From: CAVVYA01 sp964577835
GTDB lineage: Bacteria > Pseudomonadota > Alphaproteobacteria > SMXQ01
DNA: 14,099 bases
Direction: 5' to 3'
NCBI GenBank assembly: GCA_964577835.1
Contig: CAZOBN010000082.1
Location: 1-14,099 of the forward strand
Part shown: positions 7,407 through 13,727 of the stretch, piece by piece
Numbering within the stretch: the first letter of the stretch is position 1
Layout: the number at the start of each line of letters is the position of its first letter
The notes under the pieces: generated by a model
Told to the model about the DNA's origin: nothing
The model's input: only the letters and a program-made list of their open reading frames with translations
Database searches by the model: none
Position numbers and translations under genes: made by a program

Positions 7407-7558
7407 AGGAGACGCTTGCTACGGGGTGTCCCTATGTACCATAAAATGGCAAAAAAGCCAATAGATTCACGGAAAACTCTCTTCAAATGAGAACCGGTGT
7501 TTTCCTATGTTCTGCCCCGTTTTACGTCTCCCAGACGTGAAGCCTCCCTGTTAAACTT

Positions 7559-7586
7559 GCCGGGCCTTCGGGCCCGGCTTTTTTTT
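7559..7586 (+). terminator. Orphan plus-strand rho-independent terminator with TTCG loop
   Basis: GCCGGGCC (7559-7566) and GGCCCGGC (7571-7578) close a TTCG tetraloop and are followed by eight T residues (7579-7586). No plus-strand gene ends nearby, since the closest is DUF4062 ending at 5993. It most likely belongs to a chromosomal gene whose body was displaced by insertion of the island. Confidence 0.88.
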
Positions 7587-7681
7587 GCTTGATCTAACCC
7601 CCCGACCAGACGCGCCGCACCGACATCTTGGGTGCGTTGCACAACGAATGATTCCGACTCAGGGCAAGTTCACAGGGCTCA

Positions 7682-7723
7682 ATCCGATCGTCCGCCCTCC
7701 CGCTCCACACGCGCCGATCGGAT
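7682..7723. repeat. 9-bp inverted repeat downstream of the GMC oxidoreductase gene
   Basis: ATCCGATCG (7682-7690) and CGATCGGAT (7715-7723) are perfect complements around 24 bases. It lies about 40 bases past the stop codon of the oxidoreductase gene. It may form a 3' stem in its transcript, but there is no T tract. Confidence 0.4.
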
Positions 7724-7760
7724 GACCGACGACATGCGCTGTCTGCTTCTCCACACGTCC

Positions 7761-9449
7761 TCACGCAAACCAGTCGCGCTGGCTCTTGATGTAATCCGCG
7801 GTGCGATAGCACAGCGCGCCGATGGTCGCCGTCGCCGGATAGCCTGACAAGGTCGTGAAGGTCGAGGCGCCCAGCACGAACAGGTTGGGCATGTCGTGCG
7901 ACTGGCAATAGCCGTTGACCACCGAGGTCTTTGGATCGGCGCCCATGCGGGTGCCGCCGATCCAACGCTGGCCGCCGCGCGGCTGCTTCGACCAGACCTT
8001 GCTGGCGCCTGCGGCGCGCATCAACTTTTGCTGAATCTCGGTGATAAAGTTCTGCAGCTTTTTCTCGTTCTGGTGAAACGAGAAGGTCACCCGGGGGACA
8101 GGAACGCCCCACTTATCCTTCATGCTCGGATCGAGATCGATGTAGTTATCACGGTGGGGAAGCGCCTCGGTCGCCGAATTGATCTCGAAGTTGCGCGTGT
8201 AATAGCGCGCGAAGTACTCCTTGAATTCCTTGCCCCACCGCCGGACGTCCGGCGGCACCACGTCGTAGCATTGAACCGGCGCGCCATTGCCGCTCGTCCC
8301 GACGGCGGCGCCGCGAATGAAGCCAACGCCGGTATGGTCGAAATTATTGCCGTTGAAATCGTCCATCCGGATGGCTGCGGTGTTCGGGCCGACGAAATCG
8401 TTGACGACGAAATCGTCGAACAGTCCGACGGTGTGCACGTCGCCGTGGCCGCACAGGCCCTTGCCCACCGTGCCGCTGGAGTTCGCGAGACCCCGTGCAT
8501 CGCCGTCTTTGCCGGACAGCAGGAGCAGACGCGAGTTCTCGAAGGTGAAGCCGCTCAGGATCACGACGCGGGCACGCTGCTGCTTGATGTCGCCTTCCGG
8601 CGTGAAATAACTGACGCCAGTGGCACGTCCCGAATCGTCGGAATCGATGCGGAAGACCTTCGTGTTGACCTTGAGATCGACATTGCCGGTCTTCACCGCC
8701 ACCGGAATGACGGTATATGCCGGCCAGGTCTTGGCGTGGACATGGCAGCCGAAATAGTTGCAATGGCCGCAATAGACGCAGGCGGGCCGTTCCTCGATGC
8801 GCGTATCGTAGGGCGCCGGCGGGCGATAGAGCTGGGAGTTGATCCCAGCGGCGTTCTGGTAGGGGTGATAGCCGAGCGTCTTGCACGCTGCCTCGAACAA
8901 CTCCATTCGGGCGTTGCGGCGCAGGGGCGGCATCGGGTAGCCCTTCTTGCGCGGTCCGGCAAAGGGGTTCGGAGCGCCTCCGCCTGAGACGCCGAATTCC
9001 CATTCGAATTTTTCGTAGTAGGGCTCGAGGTCGTCGTAGCCGATCGGCCAGTCGAGAATGTCGTAGCCCGTCAGGTCAGCCCCGGCCCGTTCGGCGACGC
9101 CGCTGGCAATCTCGTCGGTGTAAACCTTGAAGACGTCCGGGGAGAAGCGCGCCGATTGCCCAGTCCAGGTGAGCATCCGCCCTCCGAGCGTGCTGGTCGT
9201 GGAATAGCGCGGGACGGCGGGTTTGTCCGGGCCGCTGCGATAGGTGGTCGGTTCGTGACGCATGTATTCCTGCATGCCCAGGCGAACCGTGAACTTGATG
9301 GAATCGCGCACGCCGTACTCCTCACGCTTGAGCACGTCTCCGCGCTCGAAAGCGACCACATGCAGACCCGCGCTCCCGAGTTCCTTGGCGAGAATGCCGC
9401 CGGCTTCTCCGACGCCGATTACACACACATCGGCAATCTTAGCAACCAT
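7761..9449 (-). CDS. GMC-family flavoprotein, gluconate 2-dehydrogenase-like large subunit
   Basis: The protein is predicted to oxidise a sugar, sugar acid or polyol with FAD and hand electrons to a cytochrome or quinone. The Rossmann motif CVIGVGEAGGILAKELG (GxGxxG, G12-G17) and FERGD (34-38) bind FAD. A cysteine cluster C224, C227, C230, C235 (CVYCGHCNYFGC) is seen in this subfamily and could hold an iron-sulfur cluster. The C-terminal GMC signature is GGTRMGADPKTSVVN followed by HDMPNLFVLGASTFTTLSGYPATATIGAL. Length (562) is typical. The ATG follows GGGGGA by seven bases, inside the end of the upstream subunit 3 gene, only three bases away. No own signal peptide is present. The true substrate cannot be told from sequence; gluconate is only the family label. 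Confidence 0.87.
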   Translation of the reverse strand: MVAKIADVCVIGVGEAGGILAKELGSAGLHVVAFERGDVLKREEYGVRDSIKFTVRLGMQEYMRHEPTTYRSGPDKPAVPRYSTTSTLGGRMLTWTGQSARFSPDVFKVYTDEIASGVAERAGADLTGYDILDWPIGYDDLEPYYEKFEWEFGVSGGGAPNPFAGPRKKGYPMPPLRRNARMELFEAACKTLGYHPYQNAAGINSQLYRPPAPYDTRIEERPACVYCGHCNYFGCHVHAKTWPAYTVIPVAVKTGNVDLKVNTKVFRIDSDDSGRATGVSYFTPEGDIKQQRARVVILSGFTFENSRLLLLSGKDGDARGLANSSGTVGKGLCGHGDVHTVGLFDDFVVNDFVGPNTAAIRMDDFNGNNFDHTGVGFIRGAAVGTSGNGAPVQCYDVVPPDVRRWGKEFKEYFARYYTRNFEINSATEALPHRDNYIDLDPSMKDKWGVPVPRVTFSFHQNEKKLQNFITEIQQKLMRAAGASKVWSKQPRGGQRWIGGTRMGADPKTSVVNGYCQSHDMPNLFVLGASTFTTLSGYPATATIGALCYRTADYIKSQRDWFA

Positions 9450-9452
9450 GGC

Positions 9453-9962
9453 TCAGTCCCCCTTCCGCGGCAGCCCGTCGTATGCGATCGGTTCGAGGTC
9501 GACGGTTTTGTTGATGTAAGCCTCGGGGTAGCCATAACGCTGACCTGGGAAGCCGACCAGCTTCCAGCCGACGAGGTCGCGGTTGCCGCCATATTGCGGG
9601 TCCCCGAACACCCCTTCCATCACATGGTCGAGCACGAGATCAAAAAACTTCCGACCATCGGCTACATCCTTGATCGTTCCGGCTTCGAGAGCCTCGAGAA
9701 TCCCGTCCTGCTGTTCGGCGCGCAAGTCGGCGAAGGGTTTACCGAAGGCCGCCCGGCAATGGCGATCGAGCTCGGCAATGCCGCCCTGATAGGTAGCGAG
9801 TTGCCGAGCGTAAGGGCCGGCCAATGCCTCATCGATGTAGTTGGCGGCGCCGGCCTCAATCGCACCGGGCGTATCGGTGGTGGGGATTATGCGCTCCGCG
9901 ATGGCTTCGACGGTCTTGAACTCGGCGGCACTCAGCGCCCGCGGATGCGCGACGGTTGGCAT
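9453..9962 (-). CDS. Gluconate 2-dehydrogenase subunit 3 family protein
   Basis: This is the small (gamma) partner that stabilises and usually exports the flavoprotein subunit. The C-terminal hallmark is clear at about residues 118-146: LDHVMEGVFGDPQYGGNRDLVGWKLVGFPG. The N-terminal helix region LSAAEFKTVEAIAERIIPTTDTPGA is also typical. The ATG at 9962 was chosen because AGGGGG lies eight bases upstream; extra codons up to 10049 lack support. From this start the 169-residue protein has no twin-arginine signal, although many family members carry one, so export of the complex is open. It is the first gene of a two-gene operon with the GMC subunit; a cytochrome c subunit gene is not present downstream. 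Confidence 0.87.
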   Translation of the reverse strand: MPTVAHPRALSAAEFKTVEAIAERIIPTTDTPGAIEAGAANYIDEALAGPYARQLATYQGGIAELDRHCRAAFGKPFADLRAEQQDGILEALEAGTIKDVADGRKFFDLVLDHVMEGVFGDPQYGGNRDLVGWKLVGFPGQRYGYPEAYINKTVDLEPIAYDGLPRKGD

Positions 9963-10132
9963 ATTTAGAACCCCCTGTATGGCATTGCTGTAAGTTGTTT
10001 TCTGACAAAGCCAGCTGAAAAACCTGCTCTGCTTTCCGCCTTTTGTCAAACCAGCAGCTCGATGTCCTGAACGCCACGCGCCGCATTGCGCCGGCGCTAG
10101 AACGCCGCTTGAGAATCGATCTTTCCGCGTCG

Positions 10133-10161
10133 AAAAACGGCGGCCATAGGTCGCCGTTTTT
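10133..10161. terminator. Bidirectional rho-independent terminator
   Basis: AAAAACGGCG (10133-10142) and CGCCGTTTTT (10152-10161) are perfect complements around nine bases, giving a GC stem with U-rich ends on either strand. It lies 60 bases past the lipoprotein gene and separates it from the gluconate dehydrogenase-like operon. Confidence 0.85.
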
Positions 10162-10220
10162 ATTCACCAGATCATCGAGCACAAGCAGATCAGGACATGG
10201 CGCCAGCGATTTCCCGTGCC

Positions 10221-10826
10221 TCAATCGATTGCCGTGCCGCGCCGCCAGTTCGAGACAATGATGGCCGGCCCTTCGACGCGGCAGCCCAAGGCGGTGAGCC
10301 ATTCCGCGACCAAGCGATTCGAGTTGTGGGATATCGAGTATGGGTCCGGATAGTGGACGAATTCGAGGTCGTAGGCCTCGTTGTAGATGCGGGTGGACAT
10401 ATTCTCGGCGAATATCCCATCGAGCCGCGCGATCAACGCCCGGACCGCCGCCGCTTCCACATCGAGAAAAATAGCCGCCTCGATCGGGACACGCACTTGG
10501 CGCTGGACGACGTCCGGCGACAAGGGACCGGCCAACTGCCGCCGGCCGAGCGCCGCTTGGGTCGGACCGAAGACAGCCGAGGTCGCTTCGGTCGCGCCAG
10601 TCTCGCGGAGGGCATACCATTGCCAGTCGCCGTAGGAGTAGCGGACCATCGTCGCCTCACCGGGCACCGCGACGATCAGGCTGGCGTGCCGGCCATGGTC
10701 AAGCACGCCGATCTTGGTCGGCTCCGACACCGCCGGAGGCGGAAATATGGTCGTGGCGCATCCCGCCAACGACAGAAATGCGACCACGATGGAAACTGGA
10801 TCTATGCGGGATCGCAGAACTGCCAC
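10221..10826 (-). CDS. Putative lipoprotein, DUF2459-like
   Basis: The 201-residue product starts MAVLRSRIDPVSIVVAFLSLAGCATT, a compact lipoprotein signal with a lipobox LAGC, so C23 should be lipidated and the protein anchored in the envelope. The mature part contains IGVLDHGRHASLIVAVPG, VRYSYGDWQWYALRETG and a C-terminal YNSSNRLVAEWL-like segment (SISHNSNRLVAEWLTALGC). This resembles the DUF2459 family, where His and Asn residues recur, but no reaction is known. A GTG at 10826 is chosen because it gives a normal signal peptide and follows ATAGG by seven bases; the longer GTG form from 10907 would bury the signal behind 27 residues. It is a single-gene unit ending at a terminator. Confidence 0.65.
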   Translation of the reverse strand: MAVLRSRIDPVSIVVAFLSLAGCATTIFPPPAVSEPTKIGVLDHGRHASLIVAVPGEATMVRYSYGDWQWYALRETGATEATSAVFGPTQAALGRRQLAGPLSPDVVQRQVRVPIEAAIFLDVEAAAVRALIARLDGIFAENMSTRIYNEAYDLEFVHYPDPYSISHNSNRLVAEWLTALGCRVEGPAIIVSNWRRGTAID

Positions 10827-11030
10827 CTGGTGGCCTATCGTCTCGTGATGGCCTGATGAGTGCGGCTTCCACGGGCGGGTTTCTCCGCGGGCGGGCGCTC
10901 GCGCCACTGTATTGAAACAGTCGCGATTGTCGAATTTAAATTTTTCGCTGCAGGCAAAGCGGACCGATGACGTCGGCTTGCGGCGGATAGGGAGCCGCCG
11001 GCGCAGGTTGCCCCCGCCGGCGATCTCACG

Positions 11031-12014
11031 TTACATATAGAGCTTCTCGCCCTCGAGACCCTTGTAGAGATCGGCGACATATTCGCCGTAGCCGTTGAAC
11101 AGCAGCGTCGGCACCCGGTCGTCGCCGCCGAGCACCCGCTCGTTCGCCTGGCTCCAGCGTGGATGGGCGACCTGCGGATTCACATTGGCCCAGAAGCCGT
11201 ATTCGTTGGCCGCTAGGTGCTCCCAGAATGTTTTCGGACGCTTGTCGGAAAAGGTGAACTGCACGATGCCCTTGACGCTCTTGAAGCCGTACTTCCAGGG
11301 CGTCGCCAGACGCAACGGCGCGCCATTCTGTTTCAGCAGCGGCTTGCCGTAGAGACCGGTGACCATGAAGGCGAGCTCGTTGGTCGCTTCTTCCATCGTC
11401 AGCCCTTCCACATAGGGCCACGGATACCAGAACTGGCGCTGGCCTGGCGCCTCCTTGGGATTCTGGAAGGCGCGCATGTGGACGTATTTGGCGCCCGACG
11501 TCGGCTTGGCGAAATCGATCAGCGCCTTCATGGGAAATCCGCTCCATGGCACGCTCATCGACCACGCCTCGACGCAACGCAGGCGGTAGACGCGCTCTTC
11601 CAGCGGCATCTTGCGCACCAGATCGTCGAAGCCGATGGCGATCGGCTTCTCGACCATGCCGTCGATCTTCACTTGCCATGGCCGGATGTTGAGCTGCTGC
11701 GCCTGGCGCACCACGTCCTTGCTGGAATTGAACTCGTAATAGTTGTTATAGGTGGTCGACAGCTTTTCGTCGGTGATCGGCCGATCGACCCGGTACCGCA
11801 TGTTGCGGTTCGCCGGATAGAGGTCGGCGGTCGGATCGTTGTCCGTCGCGGTGGCGGCCAACGCCGGGCCGGCATCGAACAGCAGCGATGGCAGGGCGGC
11901 GATCATCGGTCCGGCGGCCAGCCCTTTGATCAGCTGGCGACGGTTGATGTACAGGGATTCGGGTGTCGCGGCGCTCTCGGGTAGCTCCCAGCCGCGCTTG
12001 ATCTTGATCAGCAT
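11031..12014 (-). CDS. msrP: Protein-methionine-sulfoxide reductase catalytic subunit MsrP (YedY)
   Basis: MsrP is a periplasmic molybdenum-cofactor enzyme that reduces methionine sulfoxide in oxidised envelope proteins, with electrons from the quinone pool through membrane haemoprotein MsrQ. The sequence shows a twin-arginine signal (NRRQLIKGL, R25-R26) and a hydrophobic stretch to an AxA site near A53. The sulfite-oxidase fold follows, with C147 in LRCVEAWSMSVPWSG as Mo ligand and the family-typical NPKEAPGQ and WPYVEGLTMEEATNELAFM. Length 327 is normal and the C-terminus is complete. The ATG follows GGAGG by six bases. No msrQ gene is adjacent: about 120 empty bases and a lipoprotein gene follow. 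It fits the oxidative-stress theme of the downstream Dps/EncFtn group. Confidence 0.95.
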   Translation of the reverse strand: MLIKIKRGWELPESAATPESLYINRRQLIKGLAAGPMIAALPSLLFDAGPALAATATDNDPTADLYPANRNMRYRVDRPITDEKLSTTYNNYYEFNSSKDVVRQAQQLNIRPWQVKIDGMVEKPIAIGFDDLVRKMPLEERVYRLRCVEAWSMSVPWSGFPMKALIDFAKPTSGAKYVHMRAFQNPKEAPGQRQFWYPWPYVEGLTMEEATNELAFMVTGLYGKPLLKQNGAPLRLATPWKYGFKSVKGIVQFTFSDKRPKTFWEHLAANEYGFWANVNPQVAHPRWSQANERVLGGDDRVPTLLFNGYGEYVADLYKGLEGEKLYM

Positions 12015-12079
12015 GACAAACCTCCAACCTTGCTCCCCCGAGCCGGCGCGTTTGACTTAGGCACGTAGCTCAAGTGCGG

Positions 12080-12108
12080 ACAATCCACGGCTGCGTGATT
12101 CCGGTCAA
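12080..12108 (-). promoter_or_regulatory. Possible msrP promoter
   Basis: On the minus strand TTGACC (12108-12103) and GATTGT (12085-12080) are spaced by 17 bases, giving a plausible sigma-70 -35/-10 pair about 65 bases upstream of the msrP start. The -10 box is a weak match. Confidence 0.35.
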
Positions 12109-12162
12109 CCTTTTGTGAGGAACTATACGCCTGGTCGGCACCCCGCCCAAGGGCCGCAGAAA

Positions 12163-12196
12163 GCCAGAAGGCCGCGATTGCGCGCGGCCTTCTGGC
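12163..12196 (-). terminator. Strong 14-bp stem downstream of dps
   Basis: GCCAGAAGGCCGCG (12163-12176) and CGCGGCCTTCTGGC (12183-12196) are perfect complements with a six-base loop, 40 bases past the dps stop. The minus strand continues with only three T residues after the stem, so termination is likely but not canonical. Confidence 0.7.
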
Positions 12197-12235
12197 AGTT
12201 CAGCGCCCGGCCGCGCTCGCACGCGGCTCACGGGA

Positions 12236-12700
12236 TTATTTTTCGAGCATGGAGCGCAGCATCCACGCGGTTTTCTCGTGGACCTGCAGCCGCTGGGTCA
12301 GCAAGTCGGCGGTTGGCTCGTCGCTCGCCCGCTCGACCACCGGGAACAGCGCCCGGGCGGTACGCGCGACCGCTTCCTGGCCATCGACCAATTCCTTGAT
12401 CATGCTATTGGCGTTCGGCACCCCGGTGGCTTCCTTGATGACGCTGAGCTTGGAATAAGCCGCGTAGGAACCCGGCGCGAACTCGCCCAGCGCGCGGATG
12501 CGCTCGGCAATCAGATCGACGGCGAGCGCCAGCTCGTTGTATTGAGTCTCGAACATCAGATGGAGCGTGCTGAACATCGGCCCCGTGACGTTCCAGTGGA
12601 AATAGTGGGTCTTGAGATAGAGCGTGTAGGTGTCCGCCAGCAGATGGGCTAACCCGTCGGCGATTTCCTTGCGGTCCTTATCGGAGATTCCGATGTCCAT
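12236..12700 (-). CDS. dps: Dps-family ferritin (DNA protection during starvation)
   Basis: Dps dodecamers oxidise ferrous iron with hydrogen peroxide and store it, protecting DNA; they act in the cytoplasm. The 154-residue protein has the intersubunit ferroxidase set in the right spacing: H35, H47, E51, D62 and E66 (in YFHWNVTGPMFSTLHLMFETQYNELALAVDLIAERI), matching the E. coli H51/H63/D67/D78/E82 pattern. It lacks the long lysine-rich N-terminal tail of E. coli Dps, so direct DNA binding is less certain. The ATG follows GGAAGGA by about eight bases. An FNR/FixK-like box is 85 bases upstream, and the strong stem at 12163-12196 follows. It lies in the same direction as EncFtn and rubredoxin but probably has its own promoter. 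Confidence 0.95.
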   Translation of the reverse strand: MDIGISDKDRKEIADGLAHLLADTYTLYLKTHYFHWNVTGPMFSTLHLMFETQYNELALAVDLIAERIRALGEFAPGSYAAYSKLSVIKEATGVPNANSMIKELVDGQEAVARTARALFPVVERASDEPTADLLTQRLQVHEKTAWMLRSMLEK

Positions 12701-12784
12701 TTCGTTTTCCTTCCGTTTCTTCGTAGCACCCTGGAAATGGGCACCGTTCTTTTTTTCAGGTTAGAGGATAACACCCAACCTTGT

Positions 12785-12798
12785 TTGATCTAGATCAT
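12785..12798. promoter_or_regulatory. FNR/FixK-like box upstream of dps
   Basis: TTGAT-CTAG-ATCAT matches the anaerobox TTGAT-N4-ATCAA at nine of ten positions. It lies 85 bases upstream of the dps start and overlaps the stop codon of the preceding gene. A weak -10 candidate TAACCT (12763-12758) would place the box near -41 of the start point, the usual position for activation by an FNR-type regulator. Confidence 0.55.
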
Positions 12799-13100
12799 TT
12801 CTGATCGCCACGGCGGGTCTCGCGGTTGCGCTCGGCACCGCAACCTGAATGGTGCGGGCCGTAGTAGATGAATTCTTCCTCGCGCGCCGGCACCCCTTCG
12901 GCCGCCTCTTCGACTGGCGTCAGATCCAGCGGCTGATCCTTCTCGAGATGGCCGGCCAGGCGGCGGAACGAGAGGTTGAGCGAGCGGCGCAGCAGCGGCA
13001 CCGAGATGGCATGTCCCATCACCGCGCCGGCCTCGTCGGGCTGCGGCTGGCGGCAGGAATTGCCGTTGCCGACCTCGATGGTGTTAAGGCCAACCCCCAT
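12795..13100 (-). CDS. Unrecognised small protein following EncFtn
   Basis: I do not recognise this protein and it is not an encapsulin. It reads MGVGLNTIEVGNGNSCRQPQPDEAGAVMGHAISVPLLRRSLNLSFRRLAGHLEKDQP and ends with an acidic, then basic tail containing EEEFIYYGPHHSGCGAERNRET. There are two cysteines, a His pair, and no signal peptide or membrane helix. The start is unclear. ATG 13100 has its nearest GGA too far away (about 17 bases). ATG 13019 (74 residues) overlaps the stop of a 32-residue frame that itself starts with an ATGA overlap at the EncFtn stop codon. The gene directly follows EncFtn (13 bases), so an operon is likely. A frameshift near 13097-13103 joining MSAIDV to the longer frame is possible. 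Confidence 0.45.
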   Translation of the reverse strand: MGVGLNTIEVGNGNSCRQPQPDEAGAVMGHAISVPLLRRSLNLSFRRLAGHLEKDQPLDLTPVEEAAEGVPAREEEFIYYGPHHSGCGAERNRETRRGDQK

Positions 13101-13113
13101 ACGTCGATGGCGC

Positions 13114-13515
13114 TCATTCCTTCTTCATCGGATCGACTGTGAACTTGCCGTCGCGCGGCGATGGCGAATGGCGGTCCCCGGCGCCGCCTTCAACTGCCCT
13201 GCCGTGGGCTTCGCCCTCCGCCGCGTCCTCCACCTCGGTAATCGGCGCTTCGGTGAACAGGTAGGTGCGCAGATATCTATTGAAATCCGAGTTGTTGCGG
13301 CGAATCCACTCCAGAACCATCGTCGCGTGTTCCATCTCCTCGCGCATGTTGTGGAGCAATACATCGGCGAGTTCCTTGTCGGAACAATCGTCCGCGCGCT
13401 GGCGATACCAGTCGACGGCGTCGAGTTCTTCTTTGAGCGAGACGATGGCGTGGTGCAGCGTCAGAGTCTGCTGGGACAGTTTTTCGCGCGGGGCGTGGAG
13501 CGATTCGCTGGACAT
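13114..13515 (-). CDS. Encapsulated ferritin-like protein (EncFtn family)
   Basis: EncFtn is a two-helix ferritin that forms a ring-shaped decamer, oxidises ferrous iron at dimer interfaces and is normally packed inside encapsulin shells; the R. rubrum protein is the model. The family core is obvious: LHHAIVSLKEELDAVDWYRQRADD, LLHNMREEMEHATMVLEWIRRN and YLRTYLFTEAPITEVE. The ferroxidase ligands map to E30, E60 and H63 (E32/E62/H65 in R. rubrum), with W38 and Y39 also kept. The 133-residue form starts at ATG 13515, preceded by AAGGAG about 11 bases away. After residue 97 a 36-residue tail rich in Gly, Glu and Ser/Pro replaces the short tail with the usual cargo peptide; its end, GKFTVDPMKKE, is not a clear encapsulin-loading motif. 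No encapsulin gene is next to it. Confidence 0.9.
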   Translation of the reverse strand: MSSESLHAPREKLSQQTLTLHHAIVSLKEELDAVDWYRQRADDCSDKELADVLLHNMREEMEHATMVLEWIRRNNSDFNRYLRTYLFTEAPITEVEDAAEGEAHGRAVEGGAGDRHSPSPRDGKFTVDPMKKE

Positions 13516-13588
13516 GGTCGTTTTCTCTCCTTGCTGGTCACGCAAGATGACGCGGGGAACCGGGGTTTGAGGCCCCGCACCTCTAAAC

Positions 13589-13614
13589 CGCCACGGCAAA
13601 CGGTCGCCGTGGCG
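13589..13614. repeat. 9-bp stem-loop in the probable EncFtn leader
   Basis: CGCCACGGC and GCCGTGGCG pair perfectly around an eight-base loop, about 75-100 bases upstream of the EncFtn start. There is no T tract on the minus side, so an RNA leader structure or protein site is more likely than a terminator. Confidence 0.45.
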
Positions 13615-13655
13615 TTGCCACTAGTCCTAGAGATAGTAACAGCTTCAGCAAGATA

Positions 13656-13688
13656 CAACGGTTATTTTAATAATTATAAAAACCGTTG
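13656..13688. repeat. 33-bp near-perfect AT-rich palindrome between rubredoxin and EncFtn genes
   Basis: Arms CAACGGTT (13656-13663) and AACCGTTG (13681-13688) flank an AT-rich centre that is itself nearly symmetric about base 13672; 14 of 16 base pairs match. It lies 40 bases past the rubredoxin stop and about 140 bases before the EncFtn start. It could act as an operator for EncFtn or as a transcript end for rubredoxin. Confidence 0.55.
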
Positions 13689-13727
13689 GGCGGGCGAGGC
13701 TGTACGTCTGCACGGAGCCTGGGAGGC

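Larger units (their letters stand above)
1..7558. mobile_element. Right part of an integrative/mobilisable island (left end outside window)
   Basis: The region holds a set of genes typical of integrated mobile elements: a tyrosine integrase at the edge, an AlpA-type regulator, a VirD4/TraG-like ATPase, a replication-relaxation family protein and a DUF4062 protein. Beyond the integrase the content changes to ordinary metabolic and stress genes, all on one strand. The right boundary is inferred to lie between the integrase start at 7387 and the gene-less plus-strand terminator at 7559. The left boundary is not in the window, so total size and any relaxase or secretion genes are unknown. The integrase gene looks less GC-rich than the flanking chromosome by eye. 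That this is an island is well supported; whether it is self-transmissible, mobilisable or a satellite is not. Confidence 0.75.
7388..7760. other. Island-chromosome junction zone
   Basis: No gene is seen here. The 7388-7558 part should contain the right attachment site. I looked for the 3' end of a tRNA on both strands and found no acceptable T-arm or acceptor sequence. A 6-bp hairpin ACGTCT-CCC-AGACGT is at 7524-7538, followed by the terminator at 7559-7586. From 7590 to 7760 only an inverted repeat (7682-7723) stands out; there is no CxxCH-containing cytochrome frame. Confidence 0.5.
13516..13727. other. Intergenic region upstream of EncFtn
   Basis: This carries the EncFtn promoter and the 3' region of rubredoxin. 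It contains a 9-bp hairpin CGCCACGGC/GCCGTGGCG (13589-13597 with 13606-13614) in the probable EncFtn leader and a 33-bp near-palindrome (13656-13688). No gene is present. Confidence 0.5.

Noticed and set aside
7480..7560. Possible tRNA 3' end as attachment site
   Set aside because: CTCTC-TTCAAAT-GAGAA looks like a T-arm, but the required G53-C61 pair is absent, one stem pair fails and no acceptor stem follows. The other strand gives nothing better.
7594..8112. 172-residue minus-strand frame at the end of the dehydrogenase gene
   Set aside because: Most of it overlaps the clear GMC coding sequence in another frame and it is Arg-rich without any motif, as expected of a shadow in GC-rich DNA.
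7896..8987. 363-residue plus-strand frame opposite the dehydrogenase gene
   Set aside because: It is an antisense shadow. The sense strand carries a full-length GMC protein with intact motifs, and this frame has no family features.
12795..13100. The 101-residue gene as a truncated encapsulin
   Set aside because: It has no similarity to the N-terminal or other conserved parts of encapsulin shells and is far too short.
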